Assembly (NCBI RefSeq): GCF_032484785.1 | Contig: NZ_JAUETR010000002.1 | Location: 682,001 to 746,000, forward strand | DNA: 64,000 bases | Source: Bradyrhizobium sp. SZCCHNS1050 | Lineage (GTDB): Bacteria; Pseudomonadota; Alphaproteobacteria; Rhizobiales; Xanthobacteraceae | Direction: 5' to 3' | Part shown: positions 1 through 7,723 of the stretch, piece after piece | How the letters are laid out: each line of letters begins with the position of its first letter | How positions within the stretch are numbered: the stretch's first letter is position 1 | Program-made: the position numbers and the translations under genes | Notes under the pieces: generated by a model | The model's input: only the letters and a program-made list of their open reading frames with translations | Told to the model about the DNA's origin: nothing | The model's database searches: none

Positions 1-246
1 TGGGCCGGCGGCTACGGCCGCATGGTCGAGGTTGATCACGGCAACGGCCTCTCCACCCGCTACGGCCATCTCTCCGAGATCAACGTCAAGATCGGCCAGC
101 ATGTGAAGATCGGCGACATCATCGGCGAGGTCGGCTCGACCGGCCGCTCGACCGGCCCGCATCTGCACTACGAGACCCGCATCGACGGCGAAGCCGTCGA
201 CCCGCAGAAATTCCTGCGCGCCGGCGTCCGGCTGAGCGCGGGCTAG
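1..246 (+). CDS. M23 family metallopeptidase, C-terminal part (cut by the left edge)
   Basis: The reading frame is open from base 1, so the start and most of the protein lie outside the window. About 81 residues are visible. They form the end of an M23 (LytM/lysostaphin-like) zinc endopeptidase domain. The segment RYGHL is the beta-strand histidine motif, and GPHLHYE carries the HxH pair that completes the zinc and catalytic site. The stretch between, about glycine turns and IGEVGSTGRSTG, is typical of the fold. M23 proteins cleave peptidoglycan cross-bridges or, when degenerate, activate amidases. Here the visible histidines are intact, so an active peptidase is likely. The N-terminus, and with it any signal or coiled coil, cannot be judged. 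Confidence 0.9.
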   Translation, partial: WAGGYGRMVEVDHGNGLSTRYGHLSEINVKIGQHVKIGDIIGEVGSTGRSTGPHLHYETRIDGEAVDPQKFLRAGVRLSAG

Positions 247-309
247 GTCAGTCAGCTCACATCAAGTTGGTGCGGTGCAGCGCCCCGCGGGTGCGCTCCG
301 GAGCCGGAC

Positions 310-1539
310 CTATCGCTTGGCCGGGAGCATGAAGACCTGCCCCGGATAGATCAGATCGGGACTTCGGATCTGCTCCCGGTTTGCCTTGTAGATGACCGCG
401 TAGCGCGTGCCGCCCCCGAGCAGGCGGCGGCTGATGTGCCACAAGCTATCGCCGCGGGCGACCGTGACCGTCGTCATCTTCGGCTCGCCTCTGGCAGCGG
501 GCACGATCGCCTCACGCGGGTTGCCTGCAGCCGCGACCAGCGTGGACTGAGCGGCCGCGCGTGCCTTGGCCGTCTCGGCCCCCGCAACAACCGAGGACAG
601 CGATGCAGTCGTCGCGTCGTCGGGCAGGCTCAACGGGACCTCGGCGCGCGCCTGGACGGAGCCGGATGCCGGATCGACCTCGTCGAGCCTGATCCGGTCT
701 TTGCCCGCCCGGCTGACGTCCTTGCCGATCGCGATGCTGAGACGTCCGTCGGCACCCGCCACCGTCGATGAGATCAGGCGATCGTTCAAATAAAGCCTCA
801 CCGTCGCGCCCGGACGCGCCCGGCCGTTGACGCGCAGGACGCCATTCGTCTCGTGATCCACCGCGTCCACCGCCAGCGCCTGCGGGATCGCGCCGGCCGG
901 CTTCGACAGAACGCGCGTCGGCTCATCCGGCGACAGCAGAGCCACCGTGGCCTGCTGCCGCCCGGCCTCGACGTTCACCGCCACGCTCTGCTTCGACGTC
1001 ACCTCGTGTCCGTCGGCGAGCTTCGATCGCAGGGTCAGATCGTAGGTTCCGGCAGGGAGACGGGGCGGCACCATGGCGAACTGTCCGGCCCGGTCGGCAA
1101 CGACGCGGTCATGAACCTCGCCGTTGCGCAGCAGCTCCACGGTGGCGCCGGGCGCCGCGCGCCCGGCGACGACGGCGTCGCCCGAAGGAGCGACGTTGAC
1201 GACATCGAACGCCGGACCATCGCTTTCGGCGCCCGACTGTGGAACCAGCGGGCCCAGCGCGTCGGCAAGACCACTCGCCTGCTGCTGCATCGTCGCAAGC
1301 GGGCTCGCGCCGCGACCATGGTCCGCGGCGGACGGCGCTTGCTCGGCGGTCGGAACCGATGCGGACTGGCCCGGCGCTTCGGCCGCCGGGATTGCCGCTC
1401 CGCTCGCGGCCGTTCTGTCCCGCCCGATGATCGGGACGTCACGGACCAGGGCGGGATCGAACACGACGACCAGCGCTGCCGCCGGGACAACGAGGGCCGC
1501 GACCCCAAGAATGATCCGGATCACCGGCTTGCCGCTCAT
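310..1539 (-). CDS. Membrane-anchored Ig-like/LysM domain protein
   Basis: This is a 409-residue protein starting MSGKPVIRI. I chose the ATG at 1539 because GAGG lies about 8 bases upstream; an in-frame ATG at 1545 is too close to that site. Residues 8-27 form one hydrophobic segment (signal anchor). A low-complexity Ala/Pro linker follows. Two beta-rich Ig-like repeats come next (motifs APGATVELLRNG and RPGATVRLYLND). A C-terminal LysM domain (GDSLWHISRRLLGGG through IYPGQVFMLPAKR) should bind peptidoglycan. It is probably a periplasmic cell-wall-associated protein of the kind annotated as LysM peptidoglycan-binding domain-containing in rhizobia. No catalytic domain is visible. Its last 18 bases are repeated exactly, within a 31-base near-repeat, at 6983-7013. 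Confidence 0.85.
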   Translation of the reverse strand: MSGKPVIRIILGVAALVVPAAALVVVFDPALVRDVPIIGRDRTAASGAAIPAAEAPGQSASVPTAEQAPSAADHGRGASPLATMQQQASGLADALGPLVPQSGAESDGPAFDVVNVAPSGDAVVAGRAAPGATVELLRNGEVHDRVVADRAGQFAMVPPRLPAGTYDLTLRSKLADGHEVTSKQSVAVNVEAGRQQATVALLSPDEPTRVLSKPAGAIPQALAVDAVDHETNGVLRVNGRARPGATVRLYLNDRLISSTVAGADGRLSIAIGKDVSRAGKDRIRLDEVDPASGSVQARAEVPLSLPDDATTASLSSVVAGAETAKARAAAQSTLVAAAGNPREAIVPAARGEPKMTTVTVARGDSLWHISRRLLGGGTRYAVIYKANREQIRSPDLIYPGQVFMLPAKR

Positions 1540-1710
1540 GATCATGCCTCGGTCCGTTGCTGGTCGCGTCGATCGCGCGTGTGTCGAGCCATACCATCCG
1601 GTCCGGCGAAACACCAATTGCAGCCGGGCGGGCACGACACCGGACAATTCCGGGATACCGGCCGCCGAGGCCGCCCATGGCTGGCCCGGCCGCGCCCGGA
1701 CCCGACCGGC
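1540..1710. other. Noncoding stretch upstream of the LysM gene
   Basis: This interval lies between the start of the LysM gene and the end of the Cys/Met-enzyme remnant. It should hold the promoter of the LysM gene. I see no convincing gene, hairpin or repeat in it. Confidence 0.4.
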
Positions 1711-1902
1711 TCACGCCGCGCCGAGCGCATCGACAAAGCGCGACAAATCTTCCCACAACTCGCCCGGCTCCTCGAGGCCGATGCTGAGCCGCACCAGCAC
1801 ATCCTTGAGCGCCTTGCGCAAGGCCAGATCCCTCACCGTGATCGCGCCGAGCAGCAGGTCGGAATGGTCGCCGACCGCGGGCACGAGACAACATCCGGTC
1901 AT
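1711..1902 (-). pseudogene. 3' remnant of a Cys/Met-metabolism PLP-dependent enzyme gene
   Basis: The minus-strand frame reads 63 codons ending in VRLSIGLEEPGELWEDL followed by SRFVDALGAA and a stop. The VRLSIGLE(D/E) motif followed by an acidic helix is the usual C-terminus of cystathionine gamma-synthase / beta-lyase family enzymes. The rest of that roughly 390-residue enzyme, including the PLP lysine, is absent: the LysR gene occupies the place where it should be. An ATG at 1902 overlaps the LysR stop (ATGA), so a coupled 63-residue peptide could be made, but it would have no PLP site. I read it as a stranded gene tail left by a rearrangement. Confidence 0.5.
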
Positions 1903-2846
1903 TTGCGCGACGCGCGTGCCCTGCTCCGGCCTTCGGACGCAATCTGCGCCGCGCATTCGGCGAACACCTGGCGCAGGAATTTGTGGCTGGAGTCCTGATC
2001 CCTGAACGAGGGCCAGATCATGGACTCGTTCAGGCGCGGAATCTCGAACGGGAAGCCGACGAACTTCACGGGATAATGCAGCGCCAGATCCTGCGCGAGC
2101 AGCCGATGCAGTGTCGCGATCCGGTCCGTCCCGCACAACATCCTGGGCAGCAGGCAGTAGGAATCGACCGTACAGGCAATCTTTCGCGGCCGGCCGGCGC
2201 GCGGGAAGAACAATTCCTCGAACGAGAAGGTGCCGGCTTCGCCGAGGCGGACGTTGACGTGATCGGCCGCGAAATAATCGTCCTCGGACAGCTTGCCACG
2301 CCGCAACGGCCGCTCCCGGCACATCATGCAGACATGATCGTCCGACAGCAGATGCGTCTGCGGATGCGCTATCCGTGATGCATACTGCTCGGGCAATATC
2401 AGCAGGTCGATGTCGCCGAGCCCGAACACCTGCTCGACATGCTTGGGCAGATGCGCGATCTCGAGCTGGAATCCGGTCGCGCGCTGCGCGAGCGCGATCG
2501 CCACTCGCGACACCAGCACATAGGTCGCGTAGTCGGATGCACAGATCCGGAACGTGCGGCTGATCGTCGAGGGATCGAAGTCCGGCCTCGTGCTGATCGC
2601 GGCGCGCGCACGAACGAGCGTGTCCTTGACCGGCTCGACCAGCGCCTGGGCGAGCGGCGTCAGCTCGAACTGCCGTCCGACCTGGGTCAACAACTCGTCC
2701 TCGAAGAACTCGCGCAGACGCGCCAGCGCGGCGCTGGTCGCGGATTGACCGAGCCGGAGGCGATCCGCAGCCCGCGTGACGTTGCGCTCGTCGAGCAGCG
2801 CGTCGAGCGCCACCAGCAGATTGAGATCGAACCTGTCCAGCCGCAT
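1899..2846 (-). CDS. LysR-family transcriptional regulator (NodD/NahR-like branch)
   Basis: This is a 315-residue protein starting MRLDRFDLNLLVALDALLDE. An AAGGGAG ribosome-binding site lies about 10 bases upstream, which favours this ATG over an in-frame upstream start. Residues 1-65 form the winged helix-turn-helix (RNVTRAADRLRLGQSATSAALARLREFF). The remainder is the effector-binding domain. The N-terminus MRLDRFDLNLL resembles the NodD/NahR/aromatic-responsive group. The gene is divergent from the MFS-oxygenase-GST-GlcG run, and a T-N11-A palindrome sits between them at 2884-2898. It is therefore the likely local regulator of that run. The inducer is unknown; an aromatic or apocarotenoid compound is my inference from the neighbouring enzymes. 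Confidence 0.88.
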   Translation of the reverse strand: MRLDRFDLNLLVALDALLDERNVTRAADRLRLGQSATSAALARLREFFEDELLTQVGRQFELTPLAQALVEPVKDTLVRARAAISTRPDFDPSTISRTFRICASDYATYVLVSRVAIALAQRATGFQLEIAHLPKHVEQVFGLGDIDLLILPEQYASRIAHPQTHLLSDDHVCMMCRERPLRRGKLSEDDYFAADHVNVRLGEAGTFSFEELFFPRAGRPRKIACTVDSYCLLPRMLCGTDRIATLHRLLAQDLALHYPVKFVGFPFEIPRLNESMIWPSFRDQDSSHKFLRQVFAECAAQIASEGRSRARASRK

Positions 2847-2883
2847 CGCAGCGCGCTCCCTTCCCCTGGACTTGTCACTTGGT

Positions 2884-2898
2884 ATCGATCGTATCGAT
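2884..2898. promoter_or_regulatory. Candidate LysR operator (ATCGAT-N3-ATCGAT)
   Basis: The intergenic DNA carries ATCGATCGTATCGAT, an inverted repeat with 6-bp arms and a 3-bp centre. It contains the T-N11-A signature of LysR boxes (T at 2885, A at 2897). It lies 38 bp upstream of the LysR start and about 130 bp upstream of the MFS start, a normal place for an activator and autoregulatory site. Function is inferred from position and symmetry only. Confidence 0.5.
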
Positions 2899-3031
2899 GA
2901 CGATGCGCAATTCAATCGATTTTGCCGGATCACGGGTTCGACCTAGCGTGTGCTCGGACCAGCGTCGGCAGAGGGCGCGAAAGCCCGGGCCAAGGGGCCC
3001 CCGCGACTGGTCCGTTCACGGGGAGGGAAAC

Positions 3032-4192
3032 ATGAGCCGATCGAGCTCGGGTGGAGTCGTGCTCGCCACGTGCCACGTGGCCGGCATGCTGGACCTGGTG
3101 GCGCTGCCGGTCTGGGTCGGAACGTTCATCGAATTCTACGGTCTGTCGCCGGCGCAGGCGGGTGCGACCGTCACCAGCTTCCTGGCGGGCATCGTGCTCG
3201 CGAGCCTGGTGACCGCGCGATCGTTCACGCGGCTCGACGCGCGCAGCATCGTGGTCGGCGGCTTCATCGTGGCCGCTGCGGCGTTCGGCTATCTCGCCGG
3301 CAGGCCGCCAGAGCTGGTGCCATTCTGGGTTCTGCCGATCATCCACGCCATCGCGGGCCTCGCAGCCGGTGCCGCCTTGTCGATGACGCACGGCACGATG
3401 GGCCGTACCGACAATCCGCACCGCCTGTTCGGCCTCGCCAATGTCGCGCTCGCCGTCTTCAGCGTCGCCTTCTTCGCCACCGTGCCGGCCCTGATCCATG
3501 CGATCAGCCCGCGCCTGCTGTTCGCGGTGTTCGCAGCCAGCATGGCGGTCGCGGCGCTCCTGGCCTCTCTCGGCTTCCCGCGCTCCGTCGCCGCCGCCGA
3601 GACCGGCGGTGAGATGCTGCACGCGATGCCCGGCCGAGCCTGGCTGATCATCGCCGTCGTGATCTGCCTCGCCTTCAACCAGTCGCTCGTTTTCTCCTTC
3701 CTGGAGCGCATCGGCCGTCACAAGGGGCTGTCGCAGGACGACGTCACCAAGGTGCTGATCGCCGTCGGCTTCATCAACCTGCTTCCCGGCGCGCTGGCGG
3801 CGGCCCTGCAACGACGCCTGTCGCCGATCGCGATCGGCATTGCCGGCCCGCTGCTGCAGGCCATGCTGGCTTTCGTGATCGTCAATGCCCAGGGCTTCTC
3901 GACCTACGCGGCCTTTGCGATCCCCTACGTCTCGATCGTGATCTTCACCCACACGTTCCTGTTCGGACTGCTGTCGCAGATCGACCCGAGCCGGCGCGCA
4001 GTCGCGGCGACACCGGCGATGATGATGATCGGATCGGCCGCGGGACCCGCCGTCGCCGGCGCGATCGTGGAGAGCCTGGGCTACGGCGGCCTGAGCTACG
4101 TGGCCGGAACGATATCCACGCTCGCCGTCGTCCTGATGCTGACCTTCAAGGCACGCACCGCCGCATCACCGGCCATGCTGCGCTCCGCCTGA
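3032..4192 (+). CDS. MFS transporter
   Basis: This is a 386-residue integral membrane protein starting MSRSSSGGVVLATCHVAG. The ATG at 3032 is preceded by GGGAGGGAAAC, a clear ribosome-binding site. About 12 hydrophobic segments are visible along the chain, with a basic loop near the middle (ERIGRHKGLSQDDVTK). The arrangement fits the major facilitator superfamily. It is the first gene of a co-directional run; the oxygenase gene starts 25 bp after its stop. It probably imports the substrate of, or exports a product from, the oxygenase pathway. No substrate-defining motif is visible to me. Confidence 0.85.
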   Translation: MSRSSSGGVVLATCHVAGMLDLVALPVWVGTFIEFYGLSPAQAGATVTSFLAGIVLASLVTARSFTRLDARSIVVGGFIVAAAAFGYLAGRPPELVPFWVLPIIHAIAGLAAGAALSMTHGTMGRTDNPHRLFGLANVALAVFSVAFFATVPALIHAISPRLLFAVFAASMAVAALLASLGFPRSVAAAETGGEMLHAMPGRAWLIIAVVICLAFNQSLVFSFLERIGRHKGLSQDDVTKVLIAVGFINLLPGALAAALQRRLSPIAIGIAGPLLQAMLAFVIVNAQGFSTYAAFAIPYVSIVIFTHTFLFGLLSQIDPSRRAVAATPAMMMIGSAAGPAVAGAIVESLGYGGLSYVAGTISTLAVVLMLTFKARTAASPAMLRSA

Positions 4193-4217
4193 GCCCCCTG
4201 CCCCCAAGGAGAGTCCC

Positions 4218-5687
4218 ATGAACAAGCACGTCACGCAGCACAACGGCCTGGAGTTTCCGCAGGATATCGTGTTCTCCGGCTATGCCGCTCCGGTACGGAT
4301 CGAGGGCGAGGTGCACGACCTCGAGGTGATCGGCCGCATTCCGGCGGGGCTGGAAGGCGTCTACTACCGCAACAGCGCCGACCACACCTACCCGCCCCTG
4401 CTGGGCAAGGACATCTTCCTCAACGGCGACGGCATGGTGCACATGGTCCGCATCCAGAACGGTCATGCCGATCTGGCGATGCGCTACGTCCGCACCCGCA
4501 AGTTCCTGATCGAGCGGCAGGCGCGCAAGGCGCTGTTCGGCGCCTATCGCAATCCGTTCACCGATTCACCCGAGGTGGCGGGCGAGGATGCCAACACCGC
4601 CAACACCTCGGTGATGTGGCACCATGGCAAGCTCTATGCCCTGAAGGAATCCGGCCGCCCCTACGAGCTCGATCCGGTCACGCTGGAGACCCGTGGCGAG
4701 ACCGATTTCGGCGGCCAGCTCCGGAGCCGCACCTTCACCGCCCATCCCAAGATGGACCCGCTCACCGGCGAGTGCATCGCGTTCGCCTATAATTGCGAGG
4801 GCACGGCCAGCAATGACATCGAGCTCTACACCATCGCGCCGGACGGCGAGTTCACCCGCACCGAGCGCTTTACCGCGCCCTACTGCTCGATGGTCCACGA
4901 CTTCCTGGTATCACGCAACTACATCGCCTTCGTGATCTGCCCGATGGTCTGCGACTGGGATCGCGTCAGGAAGGGCGAGCCCTATTGGCATTGGGACAGC
5001 CACAGGCAGACCCATGTCGCCGTGATCCCGCGCTGGCAGGGCGTGGCCGGCATCCGCTGGTTCACCGCGCCGAAGCTCGCGATGCAGACCCACACCTTCA
5101 ACGCCTGGGAGCACGGCAGCCGCCTGGTGCTCGACCAGTTCGTCACGGAGTCCGGCTGGCTCAGCCAGTTCCCGGACATCCGCGATCCCGAGGCCAAGGA
5201 GCTGCCGCCCTTCGGCGAACGTTGGACGATCGATCTGTCGAGTGCATCTGGCGCCATCGACATCTCGCGCTTCATCGGACACATCGGCGAGATGCCGGTC
5301 ATCGACCAGCGCTTCGCGATGGCCCGCGTCCGGCACTTCTGGTTCGGCACCAACAATCCCAAGCTCGGCCCGATGCTGCCCTTCGGCCCCAAGGGACCGC
5401 CCTTCACCTGCCTCGGACATTTCGACGAGGAGACAGGCAAGCTCGACTTCTACTACGCCGGCCCCGAGAGCTCGCCCGAGGAGCCATGCTTCGTTCCCCG
5501 CAGCGCGCACGCAGCCGAGGGCGACGGCTGGCTGCTCAGCATCGTCGGACGGCGGGCGGAGAACCGCACCGATCTCGTCATCCTCGACGCACGCAATCTG
5601 TCGGCCGGCCCCATTGCGACAATCCGCTTCCCGTGCCGGGTGCACGAGGGTTTCCACGGCATCTGGGTGCACGCCGACGTCCTTTAA
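4218..5687 (+). CDS. Carotenoid oxygenase family protein (apocarotenoid or stilbene-cleaving dioxygenase)
   Basis: This is a 489-residue protein; AAGGAGAG precedes the ATG. It belongs to the carotenoid cleavage oxygenase / lignostilbene dioxygenase family, a seven-bladed propeller with non-haem iron held by four histidines. Candidate ligands are H176 (TAHPKMDPLTGE), H227 (CSMVHDFL), H292 (MQTHTFNAWE) and H480 (HEGFHGIWV). All four blade positions look intact, so an active enzyme is likely. The family splits a carbon-carbon double bond of carotenoids, retinoids or stilbenes into two aldehydes or ketones. The LysR regulator, transporter and GST around it point to catabolism of a plant or lignin-derived aromatic, but a carotenoid substrate is equally possible. 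The substrate cannot be read from sequence. Confidence 0.92.
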   Translation: MNKHVTQHNGLEFPQDIVFSGYAAPVRIEGEVHDLEVIGRIPAGLEGVYYRNSADHTYPPLLGKDIFLNGDGMVHMVRIQNGHADLAMRYVRTRKFLIERQARKALFGAYRNPFTDSPEVAGEDANTANTSVMWHHGKLYALKESGRPYELDPVTLETRGETDFGGQLRSRTFTAHPKMDPLTGECIAFAYNCEGTASNDIELYTIAPDGEFTRTERFTAPYCSMVHDFLVSRNYIAFVICPMVCDWDRVRKGEPYWHWDSHRQTHVAVIPRWQGVAGIRWFTAPKLAMQTHTFNAWEHGSRLVLDQFVTESGWLSQFPDIRDPEAKELPPFGERWTIDLSSASGAIDISRFIGHIGEMPVIDQRFAMARVRHFWFGTNNPKLGPMLPFGPKGPPFTCLGHFDEETGKLDFYYAGPESSPEEPCFVPRSAHAAEGDGWLLSIVGRRAENRTDLVILDARNLSAGPIATIRFPCRVHEGFHGIWVHADVL

Positions 5688-5801
5688 CGCATCCGGCCAC
5701 CGGAGGCGCCAGCCGCGGATCCGCCAGCGCCTCGCGCTGAACGACAAACACTCCAATGACAAAGAGCCTCGCAGCAGGCCTGTCACAACCGGGGAAACAC
5801 C

Positions 5802-6461
5802 ATGATACGTCTGTACGGCTCGATGCACTCGCGCGCGCATCGCTGCGCCTGGATGCTGAAGGAGCTCGCGCTCGACTTCGAGCACGTTCCGACCGGCTTC
5901 ACCGACGGCAGCACCCACACGCCGGACTTCCTGAAGATCAATCCCAACGGACGCGTGCCCGCGTTCGTCTCCGACGAGATCCGCCTGTTCGAGTCGCTCG
6001 CGATCAACCTTCATTTGGCGCGCCGCTACCGCAGCGACCTTTCTCCGGCCACCCTGGAAGAAGACGCGCTCGTCACCCAGTGGAGCTTCTGGGTCGTGAC
6101 CGAGATCGAGAAGCCCCTGCTTCTCGCCGCAGCCAATCGCGTCCTGTTCGATGCCGACAAGCGCGATGCCGACGAGCTCGGGATCGCGCTCACCAAGCTC
6201 GGCCGTCCGCTGGCGGTCCTCGATCGGCATCTCACCGAGAGGCCCTATCTCGTCAGCGGCCGCTTCACCGTGGCCGACCTGAATGTCGCCGCCGTCATGA
6301 CGCTGGCCCGGCTCGGCACGCTCGACATGTCACCATGGCCCCATGTCGACCGCTGGCTCGATCGCTGCCTGGAACGGCCGGCCGCTGCGGACTGGAAGAC
6401 GATCAGTTTCCGCGTTCCGCGGCCCGAGAACCCTCTCGGCATCCTCGCGATGTTCGTCTGA
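5802..6461 (+). CDS. Glutathione S-transferase family protein
   Basis: This is a 219-residue protein starting MIRLYGSMHSRAHRCAWMLKEL, preceded by GGGGAAAC. Residues 1-80 form the thioredoxin-like N-domain with the conserved NPNGRVPAF cis-proline segment and DEIRLFESLAI glutathione-binding segment. Residues 90-210 are the all-helical C-domain, with the N-capping motif GRFTVADLNVA. The gene follows the oxygenase by 114 bp on the same strand. It may handle aldehyde or electrophilic products of double-bond cleavage, or ether-bond steps as in lignin dimer catabolism. That role is inferred from context. Confidence 0.88.
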   Translation: MIRLYGSMHSRAHRCAWMLKELALDFEHVPTGFTDGSTHTPDFLKINPNGRVPAFVSDEIRLFESLAINLHLARRYRSDLSPATLEEDALVTQWSFWVVTEIEKPLLLAAANRVLFDADKRDADELGIALTKLGRPLAVLDRHLTERPYLVSGRFTVADLNVAAVMTLARLGTLDMSPWPHVDRWLDRCLERPAAADWKTISFRVPRPENPLGILAMFV

Positions 6462-6496
6462 GGCACTATCGCAGATTGAATGAGGAACCGCACATC

Positions 6497-6931
6497 ATGC
6501 TGATGCTCGCCGACGCAGTGATCATCATCGACGCCGCGCTGCGCGAAGCGCGTGCGAAGAACCTCGCGCCGCTCGCGGTCGCCGTGCTCGATCCAGGCGG
6601 ACACCTGATCGCCTATCAGCGCGAGGACGGCGCCGGCATCGTCCGCTTCGACATCGCCTTCGGCAAGGCCTTCGGCTCGCTCGGCATGGGCTTCGGATCA
6701 CGCGAGCTGAGCCGTCGCGCCGGCAACATGCCGACATTCTTCACGATGCTATCAGCCACGACCGGCGGCCGCCTCGTCGCCTCGCCCGGCGGCGTCCTGG
6801 TGCTCGGACCGGACAGGCAGGTGCTCGGCGCCGTCGGCATCTCCGGCGATCTCGGCGACAATGACGAAGCCTGCGCGATCGCCGGCATCGCCGCGGCGGG
6901 CTTTCGAACGGAAGAGCCGCCCGGCGCGTGA
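6497..6931 (+). CDS. GlcG/HbpS-family small protein
   Basis: This is a 144-residue protein starting MLMLADAVIII, with AGGAAC upstream. It shows the family pattern: a helix rich in Ala (IIIDAALREARAKNLAPLAVAVLDPGGHLIAYQRED), then a glycine-rich region ending VLGAVGISGD. GlcG/HbpS proteins are small ligand- or haem-binding proteins often encoded beside oxidation genes; their biochemical role is poorly defined. Here it closes the oxygenase cluster, 35 bp after the GST stop. It might bind an intermediate or haem. No signal peptide is present, so it should be cytoplasmic. Confidence 0.8.
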   Translation: MLMLADAVIIIDAALREARAKNLAPLAVAVLDPGGHLIAYQREDGAGIVRFDIAFGKAFGSLGMGFGSRELSRRAGNMPTFFTMLSATTGGRLVASPGGVLVLGPDRQVLGAVGISGDLGDNDEACAIAGIAAAGFRTEEPPGA

Positions 6932-6980
6932 ACCGGTGAAGAACGGCCAAGCGGACCGCCGAAACGGTCCACGCGGCTGA

Positions 6981-7022
6981 TCATCGCTTGGCCGGGAGCA
7001 CGAAGACGTGGCCGGCCCCACC
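6981..7022 (-). pseudogene. Fragment matching the 3' end of a LysM gene
   Basis: The minus-strand frame reads GGAGHVFVLPAKR and stop, matching the ending of the LysM gene at 310-1539 (YPGQVFMLPAKR). At the DNA level 28 of 31 bases agree between 312-342 and 6983-7013, with the first 18 identical. No further LysM sequence continues upstream of it. It is either a broken second LysM gene or one end of a duplication produced when the intervening 6.6 kb arrived. Confidence 0.5.
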
Positions 7023-7149
7023 GCGGGCGGGTGCCCATCATTCGGCTGAAGGGGAGGACCACGCCCGGCAGCAACTCCCTCATCCGAATTCTCAAACGCG
7101 ATTTTGTTATTTCTTTTTTCCAGAAATCATGTATGATCCCCCCATCCTG

Positions 7150-7530
7150 CCCTCTCTGCGAGGGGCGTACGCGTCGTCACGGACGTTGGGGCGGGATGCG
7201 GTGGACGCGGGCTGCGATGCACGACGGGCATGGCGGTCGCGGACGATGAAGTCGCGTGGTCCTGGCGCCCCGATGCTGGCGCCAAGTTCGTGCCGGTGCA
7301 GATGCGCTGGCGCGGATGACGGGGGCAAGAAAGCCGGTCCCCGGGGAGATCGCGTATAAGTTGTTAAAACCATCGCGCAGGGAATGCCGGTTACGGCTTT
7401 GCCTGTGGTACCTGCCGCCTGCATTCTTCTCGCAGGCGGGCCATGGGTGAGGCCTTCACCCGGCATTCCCTGCACCCTCGCGTCGAGGGGGCGCTGCCGA
7501 AAACCCCGGGTGCACCGCGCCGCGGGAGCT
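7150..7530. repeat. Structured intergenic repeat, Bradyrhizobium type
   Basis: This part of a 790-bp gene-free gap is highly structured. A perfect 14-bp inverted repeat (GCAGGGAATGCCGG at 7377-7390 and its complement at 7460-7473) encloses an inner 8-bp stem (7415-7422 with 7432-7439). From memory, sequence of this type (GTCCCCGGGGAGA, then GCGTATAAG, then CATCGCGCAGGGAATGCCGG) recurs between genes in Bradyrhizobium and relatives. I cannot run that search here. The edges are approximate. I see no protein-coding content. The rest of the gap (7023-7149 and 7531-7700) holds AT-richer promoter-like DNA for the downstream chemoreceptor and nothing else I recognise. Confidence 0.5.
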
Positions 7531-7723
7531 CTTTCTGCACGCTGAATCACATACTTGCGCGCGAGAGCGAGCATTCCATACAAATTGCAACCTTTATGAG
7601 CAGTGCGTAGTCGTACGGTGCCTAGGTTTTACGCAACTTTTAAGGAGTCGGCGCCTTCTAGGCGGTGATCTGAAACTCTGCATCCAGTGTCCGCATGCAG
7701 GTGGGACAATTTGGAGTCATACC

